Source: Candidatus Flexicrinis proximus (lineage in GTDB: Bacteria > Chloroflexota > Anaerolineae > Aggregatilineales > Phototrophicaceae). From it: a stretch of 64,000 bases of DNA. The notes under the pieces are model-generated. The model saw only the letters and a list, made by a program, of their open reading frames with translations, was not told the DNA's origin and made no database searches. The stretch's first letter is position 1, and the number at the start of each line of letters is the position of its first letter. This document shows positions 8,244 to 16,800 of this stretch, piece after piece. The DNA is taken from assembly GCA_016712885.1 (NCBI GenBank), contig JADJQF010000006.1, positions 124,001-188,000 on the forward strand, in the 5' to 3' direction. Both the position numbers and the translations under genes were made by a program.

Positions 8244-9698
8244 ATGAGACGCCGACTGACCGTTCTTATCACCCTGATCCTGTTAACCCTGCAACTCCCC
8301 GCACTGGCGCAGGAGCCGCGTGTGGTGCCGCCCAATGATCCGTTTAACAGCCGGATACGGTTGGAGCGGGATGCCAGCGGCACTGTCCCGACGATAGAGG
8401 ACAGCGCGGCCCACGAGATCGGTGAGCCGCTGGCAAGCTGCGCCATCGACATCTTCGACACCGACTCGGTGTGGTTCAAGATCCATGTGCCGGCCGGTAA
8501 GCTGAAGTTCACCGCAGTCGGGACGGATTTCATCCCCGTCGTCACGCTGTATAGGAGTGAAGGGCCGATTACGAACCTCGGCCCTGAACTCGGCTGCGCC
8601 ACCAACCCCACCACCGGGGCGACCATCACGACGGTCCTGACAACGACGGTTGAGCAAGGCCCGTATATCATCCGTGTCGCGGTCGATACGTATGTCAATG
8701 GGGCGGCCGATTACGCGCTGGACTATACGGTGAAGTTCACCCCGCCGGCTGGAATTTCGATCCCGAGCAATGACACGGTGGAAAACGCCAGACCGATCAT
8801 CATTAACAAGATCGCCAAGACCAATAACGCCGAATATGCCACCAATACCCTGACGGATCCGCCGCAGACCTGCACCGGCGGGCCGATGTTTCAGACGGTC
8901 TGGTACACGTTCACGCTAGAGGGAAATACGGAAGTCATCATTTCGACCGAAGGCTCGATGCACGGGCCTCTCGGCAGTTACGTGCCGGCGGATTTGATGG
9001 TCTTCAGCGGCCCACCTTCCGGCCCGCTGACGCCGCACCTGTGCGCGAGTACCGGCGGGATCGAGGGCGCGGGATGGCTGAACGCCACGCTGAATGCCGG
9101 CACCTACACCGTCGCCGTTTATTCGCCGGAGGTGAACGGCCTGATAAAGCCGTCGACGTCGCGACTGCTGGTGCTGGCACAGGGCCTGAATACGCTGGAA
9201 AACAGCTCGTTCGACAGTGGACTGACCTCGTGGAAACTCAAGAATGGCACCGGTGACGCGATCGTCACCGGCGCAGGGAGTTTCGACGGATCATCCTTCG
9301 TATTCGTGGGCGGCCCGGAGGAAAACAGCCAGCTTTCACAGGCCATCACGGTGAGCGGTTTCATCGTGCCGCCGGACTCGTTCCTGCGCTTCAGTTACAC
9401 CGTGGAACACGTTGCGCTGATGACCCAGAATCCAACCTACGAGATTACCCTCACCTATGCCGATGGCACCGTTCAGAAGCTGAAAGGGAAGATCGAAATT
9501 CCGCCGGGAGTTGGCGCCGGGGCACCGATCGGCGATTCGTACGTGATCACCAAAAAGGGCATGGCCGCGATCAAGATCAAGATCAAGAACAAAGCGACGA
9601 GCGGCGAGCTGATGCTGGATTTGATCAGGATCTCGATCAGCCCGGCAGGTTACGGGCTGCGCGACAGCGTGCTGCCGCTTCCGCCGCCGGCGCAGTAA
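8244..9698 (+). CDS. Secreted beta-rich protein, second of a tandem pair
   Basis: The 484-residue paralogue of the preceding gene begins 46 bases after it. It shares the signal peptide style (MRRRLTVLITLILLTLQLPA, cleavage LAQ-EP), the motif PPNDPFNSRI..L.RD, the repeated SVWFKIHVP and TVWYTFTLEG units, and the C-terminal module (NSSFDSGLTSWKLKN ... GLRDSVLPLPPPAQ). The Cys positions are conserved too. The start is clear: AGGAACCTAC precedes the ATG. The pair probably arose by gene duplication and is likely co-transcribed, ending at the terminator at 9724. Cell-surface adhesion or glycan binding is plausible but unproven. Confidence 0.75.
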   Translation: MRRRLTVLITLILLTLQLPALAQEPRVVPPNDPFNSRIRLERDASGTVPTIEDSAAHEIGEPLASCAIDIFDTDSVWFKIHVPAGKLKFTAVGTDFIPVVTLYRSEGPITNLGPELGCATNPTTGATITTVLTTTVEQGPYIIRVAVDTYVNGAADYALDYTVKFTPPAGISIPSNDTVENARPIIINKIAKTNNAEYATNTLTDPPQTCTGGPMFQTVWYTFTLEGNTEVIISTEGSMHGPLGSYVPADLMVFSGPPSGPLTPHLCASTGGIEGAGWLNATLNAGTYTVAVYSPEVNGLIKPSTSRLLVLAQGLNTLENSSFDSGLTSWKLKNGTGDAIVTGAGSFDGSSFVFVGGPEENSQLSQAITVSGFIVPPDSFLRFSYTVEHVALMTQNPTYEITLTYADGTVQKLKGKIEIPPGVGAGAPIGDSYVITKKGMAAIKIKIKNKATSGELMLDLIRISISPAGYGLRDSVLPLPPPAQ

Positions 9699-9723
9699 GG
9701 CGCATTACCCGACGCTGCCCGAT

Positions 9724-9768
9724 AACGCGGCGAGCCAGCTAAGTGGGCCGGTTCGCCGCGTTTTATTT
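9724..9768 (+). terminator. Intrinsic terminator
   Basis: A perfect 10-bp stem (AACGCGGCGA at 9724-9733, TCGCCGCGTT at 9753-9762) with a 19-base loop is followed by TTATTT. It lies 26 bases after the stop of the tandem secreted-protein genes and fits rho-independent termination on the plus strand. Confidence 0.7.
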
Positions 9769-9887
9769 GGTCACTTTCGCTAAGACCTGCTTGTGCTGAG
9801 TAGCCCTTATCAGTGCAAAATGCCTATGATAGACTCCGTTCGTTCTGTTCGTCACAAACAGGCGTCGCCTGGCACGGAGGATGTTGC

Positions 9888-10970
9888 ATGGGCACTCATA
9901 AGAGGCTGGTTCTACCCGGCCCGGTGGAAGTCCGCGAAGAAATTCTGCAAGCCCAGACCCAATGGATGATCGGCCACCGCTCGACGGCCTTCGCGGATCT
10001 GTACGCGCGGATGCAGGTCAAGCTGAAGCAGGCCTTCAAGACGGAAAACCGCGTGATCCTGCTCGGTTCGTCCGGCACGGGCTTGTGGGAAGGCGCGTCG
10101 CGCAACTGTATCCGCGACGACAAGAAGGTGCTGCATCTGATCGGCGGGGCGTTCAGCGAGCGCTGGGCCGAGATCAGCCAGATGAACGGCAAGCAGGTCG
10201 ATACCATCAAGGTCGAGTGGGGCCAGGCGCACACCGCCCAGATGGTGGCCGACGCGATGGCGAAGCAGACCTACGACGCGGTTTGCGCCGTGCATAACGA
10301 AACCAGCACCGGCGTCACCAACCCGATCAAGGCGATCGGCGAGGTGGTCCGCCAATACGAAGACACCCTGTTCCTGGTCGACACCGTCAGCGGCTTCCTC
10401 GGCGCGGAACTCCGTACCGACGACTGGGGTATCGATTTTGCGCTGACCAGCAGCCAGAAGGCATTCGCGCTGCCGCCCGGCCTGGCCTTTGCCGCCGTCA
10501 GCGAGCGCGTGCTCAAGCGCGCCGCGCAGGTTCCCTACCGCGGCTATTACTTCGACCTGCTGGAAATCACCAAGATGGGCGACAAGAACAATACGCCGTC
10601 CACGCCGCCGGTCAGCCTGATGTTCGCGGCCGACAAGCAGCTTGACGACATCATGGCCGAAGGCGTCGAAAACCGTTGGGCGCGCCACCTGCACATGCGC
10701 GAACTGACCCACAACTGGGCCGATTCGCGCGGGTTCGGCGTCTACGCAGACCGCAACTTCGCCAGCCCGACCGTCACGACTGTCGATAACCGCGTCAAGA
10801 ATATCGACGTGGATGCGATGGCGAAATTCATGTCCGGCAAGAACTTCAGCATGGACAAGGGCTACGGCAAGATCAAGGGCGCGACGTTCCGCATCGCGCA
10901 TATGGGCGATATGCAGCCCTCGACCCTCGAAGAAGTGCTCAGCGGCCTCGACGAATTTATCGGCGCGTAA
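9888..10970 (+). CDS. Class V PLP-dependent aminotransferase (serine/phosphoserine or alanine-glyoxylate type)
   Basis: The 360-residue enzyme of the class V fold I family catalyses PLP-dependent amino-group transfer in the cytoplasm. Visible features are the N-terminal LVLPGPVEVREEIL, the substrate loop IGHRSTAF, the cofactor Asp in FLVDTVSGF (Asp165) and the Schiff-base Lys191 in TSSQKAFALPPG. The ATG at 9888 is chosen over an upstream in-frame start at 9813 because GGAGG stands seven bases before it and homology-like sequence starts there. It is followed 177 bases on by a phosphoglycerate dehydrogenase gene, so it most likely acts as the phosphoserine transaminase of serine synthesis. An alanine-glyoxylate role remains possible. 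Confidence 0.85.
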   Translation: MGTHKRLVLPGPVEVREEILQAQTQWMIGHRSTAFADLYARMQVKLKQAFKTENRVILLGSSGTGLWEGASRNCIRDDKKVLHLIGGAFSERWAEISQMNGKQVDTIKVEWGQAHTAQMVADAMAKQTYDAVCAVHNETSTGVTNPIKAIGEVVRQYEDTLFLVDTVSGFLGAELRTDDWGIDFALTSSQKAFALPPGLAFAAVSERVLKRAAQVPYRGYYFDLLEITKMGDKNNTPSTPPVSLMFAADKQLDDIMAEGVENRWARHLHMRELTHNWADSRGFGVYADRNFASPTVTTVDNRVKNIDVDAMAKFMSGKNFSMDKGYGKIKGATFRIAHMGDMQPSTLEEVLSGLDEFIGA

Positions 10971-10981
10971 TGGCGTAACGA

Positions 10982-11128
10982 AGTGCGTGGGGTTCCACCC
11001 CACACCCCGGCAGGAGTTGACACTCCTGCACCTCAATTCTGCGAACTGACCGCGCGCGGTCAGTTCGCAAGTGAGGGGTCAAGGGGGCAAACCCCTTGCG
11101 GAGGCACGGGGGCGGCGCCCCCGAAACT
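10982..11128. repeat. Intergenic hairpin repeat, copy C
   Basis: This copy lies inside the gap between the aminotransferase and SerA genes, in the opposite orientation to copy A. It shows the CAAGGGG-type hairpin core (AAGGGGGCAAACCCCTT) and the GAGGGGTCAAG linker. The variable third hairpin is a perfect 30-base palindrome (11040-11069, arms TGCGAACTGACCGCG), unlike the stem in copy A. Additional small hairpins are CAGGAGT/ACTCCTG, GTGGGG/CCCCAC and GGGGGCG-CCGCCCCC. Confidence 0.8.
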
Positions 11129-11147
11129 TTATCCTGAAGGAGACACA

Positions 11148-12116
11148 ATGCCGTTTCATGTCCTGATTTCTGACAATGTCGATAAGCGCGCGATCGCGCT
11201 GCTTGAGCAAGACCCGAATCTCCGCGTGACCGCCGGCGGTGACCTGACGCGTGAGCAGACAATCGCCGCGCTGCCGGAAGCCGACGCGCTGGTCATCCGC
11301 AGCGCGACCAAGGCCAACGCCGAACTGCTCAGTTATGCCCGGCAGTTGAAGGTGATCGCCCGCGCGGGTGTCGGCGTGGATAACGTCGACCTGACCGCCG
11401 CGACCGAAAAAGGCATCATCGTGATGAACACGCCGGACGGCAACACGATCAGCACCGCCGAGCACACGTTCGGGCTGATGCTGTCGCTGGCGCGGCATAT
11501 CCCACAGGCCCACGCCAGTCTTTCGGCCGGCAAGTGGGACCGCAAGTCTTTCACCGGCCTCGAACTGCGCGGCAAGACGCTCGGCGTGGTCGGCTTCGGC
11601 CGGATCGGCCGCGCGGTCGCCAAGCGGGCGCTGGCGTTCGATATGAACGTGATCGCCTTCGACCCGTTCGTGCTGCCGGATCTGGCCGCCGATATGGGCG
11701 TGACGATGGTCGGACTGGACGTGCTGTACGCGCAGAGCGATTTCATCACCCTGCATACGACCGTGACCGAAGAGTCGCGCTATATGATTGACGCGGCGAA
11801 TATCGCCAAGATGAAGACCGGCGTGCGGATTATCAACGCGGCGCGCGGCGTGCTGATCCGCGACGCGGACCTGGCCGAGGCGATCAAGAGCGGCAAAGTG
11901 GCCGGCGCCGCGCTGGACGTGTTCGAGCCGGAGCCACCGGCGGCAGACAATCCACTGATCGGACTGCCGGGGGTGATCCACACCCCGCATCTGGCGGCCA
12001 GCACGGCCGACGCGCAGAATAACGTCGCGCTGGACGCCGCGCAGCTGGTACTCGACGCGCTGCTGCAGGGGCGCTACTCGAACGTGTGCAACCCGCAGGC
12101 GCTGCACAACAAGTAA
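11148..12116 (+). CDS. serA: D-3-phosphoglycerate dehydrogenase, short ACT-less form
   Basis: The 322-residue NAD-dependent 2-hydroxyacid dehydrogenase would oxidise 3-phosphoglycerate to phosphohydroxypyruvate, the first step of serine synthesis. The Rossmann motif GFGRIG is at 149-154. Catalytic residues are Arg233 (NAARGVLI), Glu262 (FEPEPP) and His281 (HTPHLAAST). The protein ends soon after the catalytic domain, so the ACT and ASB regulatory domains of long SerA forms are missing, and feedback control by serine would have to differ. The start is fixed by AAGGAG five bases before the ATG. It is paired with the upstream aminotransferase and ends at a strong terminator (12153). Confidence 0.88.
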   Translation: MPFHVLISDNVDKRAIALLEQDPNLRVTAGGDLTREQTIAALPEADALVIRSATKANAELLSYARQLKVIARAGVGVDNVDLTAATEKGIIVMNTPDGNTISTAEHTFGLMLSLARHIPQAHASLSAGKWDRKSFTGLELRGKTLGVVGFGRIGRAVAKRALAFDMNVIAFDPFVLPDLAADMGVTMVGLDVLYAQSDFITLHTTVTEESRYMIDAANIAKMKTGVRIINAARGVLIRDADLAEAIKSGKVAGAALDVFEPEPPAADNPLIGLPGVIHTPHLAASTADAQNNVALDAAQLVLDALLQGRYSNVCNPQALHNK

Positions 12117-12152
12117 ACAGCGGCCAGCGAAAAGACACATGCAACCCACACT

Positions 12153-12189
12153 AAAGCGGCTTCTCTGGGAACAGGGAGGCCGCTTTTTT
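12153..12189 (+). terminator. Intrinsic terminator after serA
   Basis: The stem AAAGCGGC (12153-12160) pairs with GCCGCTTT (12179-12186) across an 18-base loop and is followed by more T residues (TTTTTT in all). It lies 36 bases after the serA stop. The same stem could also stop minus-strand transcription from the GntR gene, because the A-run on the other side gives a T-run on that strand. Confidence 0.75.
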
Positions 12190-12216
12190 GCGGCGACGAC
12201 GGGCAGCGTCTGATGG

Positions 12217-12882
12217 TCAGGTGTGCATGGCCAGCCAGCGCACGATTGGCCGTCCGTCGGCGAGAATCCGGGCAAAGAGCGTGGACTGGATCTCGGCGGA
12301 TGAGCCGAACTTGAGCATGCCGAGCAGATGCTCGTAGCCTTCGAGCTGCTCGAAGTGATGCGTGTAGGATTCGGCGTGGGTCTCGAAGTCGGTGGTGAGC
12401 AGATAGGCCTGATTGTGGAGCGTCCTGAGCAGCGCCTGAGTCTGCGAGCGGCCGGTCAGCGCCAGCAGCGCGGCGTGAAAGCCGAACAGGGCTTTGCGGC
12501 GGAGGGCGATCTGCCCAACATTGTGCTCGTCACGGGCGCGGGCAACCGGCGGCGTGAGGGCGGCAAGGAGCTGCGCGCGTTTATGGTCATCGAAGACCCA
12601 GCCCACCGCCAACTGCTCGACGGTCGCCATCAGGGCGAAGACTTCCTCGGCTTCGCCGGCATCGAAACTGCGGACGCGGACGCCATGCCGGGCTTCGTAA
12701 CGCACCCAGCCTTCATTTTCGAGGCGGCGCAGGGCGTCGCGAACCGTGTTCTGGCTGACGTTGTGCGACTGGGCGATAGCGAGCTCTATCAGGCGTTCCC
12801 CACAGGCGATCTGCCCGTTATGGATGGCCTCGCGCAGCGTATCCGCCACCAACTGGGCCAGCGTCGCGCGCGGATCGCTCAT
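12217..12882 (-). CDS. GntR-family transcriptional regulator (FCD-like)
   Basis: The 221-residue regulator has an N-terminal winged helix (about 5-72; AQLVADTLREAIHNGQIACGERL, then SQNTVRDALRRLENEGWVRY), typical of the GntR family. A helical effector domain (about 80-215) resembles FCD, although the metal-binding His pattern is weak. GntR/FCD proteins repress or activate genes in response to small organic acids or sugars. The ATG overlaps the stop of the upstream kinase gene as ATGA, so the two are translationally coupled. No target is visible. It reads toward the serA terminator. Confidence 0.82.
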   Translation of the reverse strand: MSDPRATLAQLVADTLREAIHNGQIACGERLIELAIAQSHNVSQNTVRDALRRLENEGWVRYEARHGVRVRSFDAGEAEEVFALMATVEQLAVGWVFDDHKRAQLLAALTPPVARARDEHNVGQIALRRKALFGFHAALLALTGRSQTQALLRTLHNQAYLLTTDFETHAESYTHHFEQLEGYEHLLGMLKFGSSAEIQSTLFARILADGRPIVRWLAMHT

Positions 12883-14984
12883 GGAGTCCAGTCCACATTG
12901 AGCGCGAAGGCAATATCGAGCGATTCGGGTTCCGAAGCGCCGTCGATGCCCAGCGTGTAGAGCGAACCGACGGGATCGGAAACGGCGCCCAGGCTCATCA
13001 GGAGCAGCGTGCCATCCGGGCTGAGGGTCAAGCCGCTGATGTAGTCTTTGCTGTTGAACAGGCGGGCCGAGCCCGCGCCGTCGATACTGCCGCGCCAGAG
13101 CGCGGATTCACCGTCATGGTCGCTGACCCAGAACAGGGTCTGGCCGTCAGCCGAGAACACCGGGTAGGTTTCGCGCACGGCGTTGTTGGTGAGCGCGACG
13201 GTGGTGCCGCTGAGCAGGTCCATCACGACAACTTCCCAGGTCGAGGCGTCACGCGGGGCGCCGGCGACGAAGGCGATTTTTGTGCCGTCGGGCGAGAGCG
13301 AGGGATGCGAGGCGCGCACGTTCGGCTCGCTATAAATCACGGTGACTACCCCGCTGCCATCGACCGGCGCCATCAGTAAGCTGAGCGCGCCGTCGCCGCG
13401 GGTATCCGAGGCAAACACCAGCGCGGTGCCGTCCGGCATCCAGGCGGGGTTGGACTCGTCGACGGATGAGGCAAGCACACGGGTATTATAGGTACGGGCG
13501 AAATCGGTCACGAACACATCGTCGCTGTCGAAACGGTCGCTGACATAGGCGATGGTCTGGCCGTCAGGCGAGACGGTCGGGGCGCTGTGGTTGTAAGACG
13601 CGTCGGTAAACTGGGCCGGGATCGGGTCGCGGAGGGTTGAGGTGAAAATCTGCGAATAGACCGGCCCGCCGCCGGTTTGGGTGTCGGTCACGAAGACCAG
13701 CAGTCCGTCCATCGGGTCGCGCACGCCGATGGGCGCAGCAGACTGGGTACCGGAAGCAGTGGCGGTCGCCAGAGCCTGCGCTCCGGGGTCGCCGGTGGGG
13801 GTTAGCACGCTGGCGTCGGGCGTGGTTTCGGTAGAGGACTGCGAATTAAGCCGGTCGATCAACTGCGATGCCACCATCACAACGACGAAGCCGATCACGG
13901 CCAGCAGCCCGCAGCCGATCAGCGCGCCGATGGTCATGCTCACCCACAGGTTGCCGCCCGAACTGCGGCGGCGGACTGCGCGCGCGGCCGGCATGGATGC
14001 CGAGACAGGCGCGGGCATGAAGTCCGATGGCGCACGCGGGGTAAAGACGGGCTGGAGCATCGGCTGCTGCTGGGACGGCGTGACCGGGACGGGCTGGGTT
14101 GCGGCGCTGACCGGCTTGCGGTGCGGCTGGGTATCGTTAGGGTTGAAGCCGCCGGGGTTCTCGATGGCGATCCGCAGCGATTCGACCAGTTCGGCGGCGG
14201 TCGGGTAGCGTTCGTCGGGCTTCTTCTTGAGCGTCTTGAAGATGACGTGCTCGACGGCGGGACTGATATTGGGATTGATGGCACGGGCAGAAGGCGGCGG
14301 GGCGGTGACCTGCATCACGGCGATACTATAGGGCGTATCGGACATGAACGGCCGGCGGCCGGTGAGCAGTTCGAAGAGCATGACGCCCAGGGCGTACAGG
14401 TCGCTGCGGCCGTCCATCGGCTGTCCCTGCGCCTGCTCCGGGCTCATATAGCTGGGCGTGCCGACCACGCCCTGGGTGGTGATGGTCGGAGTGTGGCTCT
14501 GGTCGCCGATGACGCGGGCGATGCCGAAGTCGGTGATGAACGCGCCGCCGGTCTCGTCGAGCAGGACGTTAGAGGGCTTGAGGTCGCGGTGGAGGACGTT
14601 TTTGTTGTGGGCGTAATCGAGCGCGGGGGCGATCTGGGCGTAGACTTCCAGCACGTCTTCGGCGCGCATTGGCCCGGTGACCAGCCGCTGGTCCAGCGAA
14701 CCGCCGGACATATAGCGCATGGCGATGAAGGGCTGGCCGTCGAGGGTGCCGTGGTCGTAGACGGGGACGATTGAGCGGTGTTCGAGCTGCGCGACGATAT
14801 TGACTTCACGCTCAAAGCGTTTGAAGTAGGTCTCGTCGGACAGGTTTTTGGGAAGCACCTTGAGCGCCACGACACGGTTCATGGAGGTCTGGCGCGCCAA
14901 ATAGACGGTCGCCATGCCACCGCGCCCGATGTGCCCCTCGATCACGTAGCCGCCGATGGTCTTGCCGATCAGCTCGTCGGTCAT
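12879..14984 (-). CDS. Ser/Thr protein kinase with TolB-like beta-propeller receptor domain
   Basis: The 701-residue Hanks-type kinase has a Gly loop (GHIGRGGMATVY), Lys42 (VALKVL), HRDLKPSN with Asp134, DFG at 152-154 and GTPSYMSPEQ, giving a complete catalytic core (about 12-270). A Pro/Gln-rich linker leads to one membrane helix (about 345-372). The extracytoplasmic part, about 430-700, holds WD40-like/TolB propeller blades (SPDGQTIAYVSDRF, SPDGTKIAFVAG, SADGQTLFWVSD). PASTA domains are absent, so the propeller probably senses the signal. The gene overlaps the GntR regulator gene by four bases, hinting that the kinase may phosphorylate or otherwise control that regulator. Confidence 0.9.
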   Translation of the reverse strand: MTDELIGKTIGGYVIEGHIGRGGMATVYLARQTSMNRVVALKVLPKNLSDETYFKRFEREVNIVAQLEHRSIVPVYDHGTLDGQPFIAMRYMSGGSLDQRLVTGPMRAEDVLEVYAQIAPALDYAHNKNVLHRDLKPSNVLLDETGGAFITDFGIARVIGDQSHTPTITTQGVVGTPSYMSPEQAQGQPMDGRSDLYALGVMLFELLTGRRPFMSDTPYSIAVMQVTAPPPSARAINPNISPAVEHVIFKTLKKKPDERYPTAAELVESLRIAIENPGGFNPNDTQPHRKPVSAATQPVPVTPSQQQPMLQPVFTPRAPSDFMPAPVSASMPAARAVRRRSSGGNLWVSMTIGALIGCGLLAVIGFVVVMVASQLIDRLNSQSSTETTPDASVLTPTGDPGAQALATATASGTQSAAPIGVRDPMDGLLVFVTDTQTGGGPVYSQIFTSTLRDPIPAQFTDASYNHSAPTVSPDGQTIAYVSDRFDSDDVFVTDFARTYNTRVLASSVDESNPAWMPDGTALVFASDTRGDGALSLLMAPVDGSGVVTVIYSEPNVRASHPSLSPDGTKIAFVAGAPRDASTWEVVVMDLLSGTTVALTNNAVRETYPVFSADGQTLFWVSDHDGESALWRGSIDGAGSARLFNSKDYISGLTLSPDGTLLLMSLGAVSDPVGSLYTLGIDGASEPESLDIAFALNVDWTP

Positions 14985-15071
14985 GTCGGCTATGGGGTTT
15001 ACCCTCGTCCTTCACCGCCGCTTTGCGGTGATTATAGGCCAAAACAGGAATGCCGAAAGCCCCGGCGGCTG

Positions 15072-15704
15072 TCAGGGTATTCCAACAGCCTGCAGCCACG
15101 ACTGGGCGATGAGCGCCGCGCCGGATGGAGACGGATGGACGCCGTCCGGCAGCCAGAACTTCGCCTTGCGCCGCGCCGAAGCCTCGGCAAAGATCGAGTC
15201 AAGCGGCACATGAATGGTATTGTACTCCTGTGCGAGCCGGTGAATGATCTCGATTTTCTCGTTCAGGTCCGGCCGCCACAGTTCCTGACCGTCGACGACT
15301 TCCAGCAGGAACGGATCGCAGAGCACGATCTGGGCGTTGAGCTGCGTCACTATGCGGTCGAGCAATTTGCGGTACTGGCGCTCGAAAACGTTGGCGGGGG
15401 TGGGGTCGTTGCTGTCGAAGGCGCGCCAGGTATTGTTGATGCCGATCAGGATCGACACCCAGGTGGGCTGGAGGGCCAGGAAGTCCTGGTCCCAGCGGTC
15501 CAGCAAATCGCGGACGCGGTCGCCGCCCACGCCACGGTTGAGGAATTTGACACGGCGTTCCGGGTAGAGGGCGGAGTACCAGGAGGCCGCGATCATGGCG
15601 TAGCCGGTCCCCCAATCTTTCCACACGTCGCGGGCGCGCCCGGCATCGGTAACGCTGTCGCCCTGAAAGAGCACGAGGGCGTCTTCTGGGATTCTGGAAG
15701 GCAT
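15072..15704 (-). CDS. SGNH/GDSL esterase, cytoplasmic
   Basis: The 210-residue hydrolase has all four SGNH blocks: GDSVTDAGR with Ser17, NRGVGGD (Gly about 58-60), GINNTW with Asn90, and DGVHPS with Asp187 and His190. This subfamily includes rhamnogalacturonan or xylan acetylesterases and other carbohydrate deacetylases. There is no signal peptide. It lies 210 bases downstream of the three sugar-ABC genes on the same strand, so removing acetyl groups from an imported oligosaccharide is a reasonable guess. The start ATG has GGAAAG nine bases upstream. Confidence 0.82.
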   Translation of the reverse strand: MPSRIPEDALVLFQGDSVTDAGRARDVWKDWGTGYAMIAASWYSALYPERRVKFLNRGVGGDRVRDLLDRWDQDFLALQPTWVSILIGINNTWRAFDSNDPTPANVFERQYRKLLDRIVTQLNAQIVLCDPFLLEVVDGQELWRPDLNEKIEIIHRLAQEYNTIHVPLDSIFAEASARRKAKFWLPDGVHPSPSGAALIAQSWLQAVGIP

Positions 15705-15914
15705 AGGGGTGACTTTCCGCCGGTGGACGGTGATCTCTGGTGTCTGTGGAGATTATACGGCAAACCGGAGTGCCCCGCGACGATGCGAGAACAGGGAGAT
15801 CAAGGAGGTATACGGCATCCCTTGGTCTAGCCCCGTATAGATAGAGTAGCAGTGACTCAAGCGGCGTGGCGAGCCGGACAGGCCTCGTCGAGCCGCGAGT
15901 GCGGTCCCGGCCGG

Positions 15915-16799
15915 TTACTTGATGCCTGAGTGCATGAAGCTCTGGATGAACTGGCGCTGGAAGATCAGGAAGATCAGCAGCAGCGGCGCGACGATAATCA
16001 GGGTGGCGGCCATGATCAGGCTCCACTGGGCGCCGATGTCGGTGAGCTGGGTAAAGCGCAGCAGGCCCATGGTCAGCGGACGGGCTTTGTCGCTGGTCAC
16101 AACCAGCGGCCAGAGCAGCGAGTTCCAGTGGAAGCTGACGCTCACCAAGCCGAAGGCGATCAGGGTCGAGCGGCTGGGCGGCAGGTAGACGTGCCAGAGC
16201 AGGTGATACCAGCGGCAGCCGTCGATCTGGCCGGCCTCGACCAGTTCGGTCGGCACTTCCAGGAAGGCCTGACGCATCAGAAACGTCCCGAACGCCGATC
16301 CGAAATAGGGGATGGCGATGGCGAGAGTCGTGTCGTACAGGCCCAGCTCGCGGATGGTGACAAAGTTGGGCACCAGCAGGCTGGCGGTGGGAATCATCAT
16401 CTGCGCCAGAATCAGGTAGAACAGGATCTTCTTGCCCGGAAACTCGAAATGCACGAAGGCGAAGGCCGCCAGCGGTATGGTGATGAGCTGCACGGCGAGG
16501 GTCGTCAGCACGTACTGAAGGGTGTTCTGGTAATAGGACGCCGTGAGCTGGCCGTCTTCGACATGCGGGAAGAAGGGGGCGAGCTGGTTGACGATCTGGT
16601 AGCTCTCGACCGAGAGATGCTCGCCGAACCAGATATCGCCACGCCCAAGCGCATCCTCCCGCGGGCGCAGCGAGACGATAATGGCCCACAGGATCGGAAT
16701 GGCCCAGACGATGCACAGGGTGATCGTCAGGGCGTTAACCAGCCACTTCGAGGTGCTGATAGGTTTGCGGGGACGGGCGGATAAGACGGCCTGAGTCAT
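15915..16799 (-). CDS. Sugar ABC transporter permease (MalG/UgpE type)
   Basis: The 294-residue inner-membrane permease has six predicted helices. The EAA loop, which contacts the ATPase, reads VEAGQIDGCRWYHLLWHVYLP (about 180-200). It is the second permease of a carbohydrate importer. Its ATG begins one base after the stop of the upstream permease gene, so the two are surely co-translated. No ATPase gene lies in the cassette; such importers often share a MsmX-like ATPase encoded elsewhere. The substrate cannot be read from the sequence. Confidence 0.88.
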   Translation of the reverse strand: MTQAVLSARPRKPISTSKWLVNALTITLCIVWAIPILWAIIVSLRPREDALGRGDIWFGEHLSVESYQIVNQLAPFFPHVEDGQLTASYYQNTLQYVLTTLAVQLITIPLAAFAFVHFEFPGKKILFYLILAQMMIPTASLLVPNFVTIRELGLYDTTLAIAIPYFGSAFGTFLMRQAFLEVPTELVEAGQIDGCRWYHLLWHVYLPPSRSTLIAFGLVSVSFHWNSLLWPLVVTSDKARPLTMGLLRFTQLTDIGAQWSLIMAATLIIVAPLLLIFLIFQRQFIQSFMHSGIK

Positions 16800-16800
16800 A

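Noticed and set aside
11079..12275. A 398-codon minus-strand frame over serA
   Set aside because: It is antisense to a well-conserved SerA sequence and starts in the terminator region.
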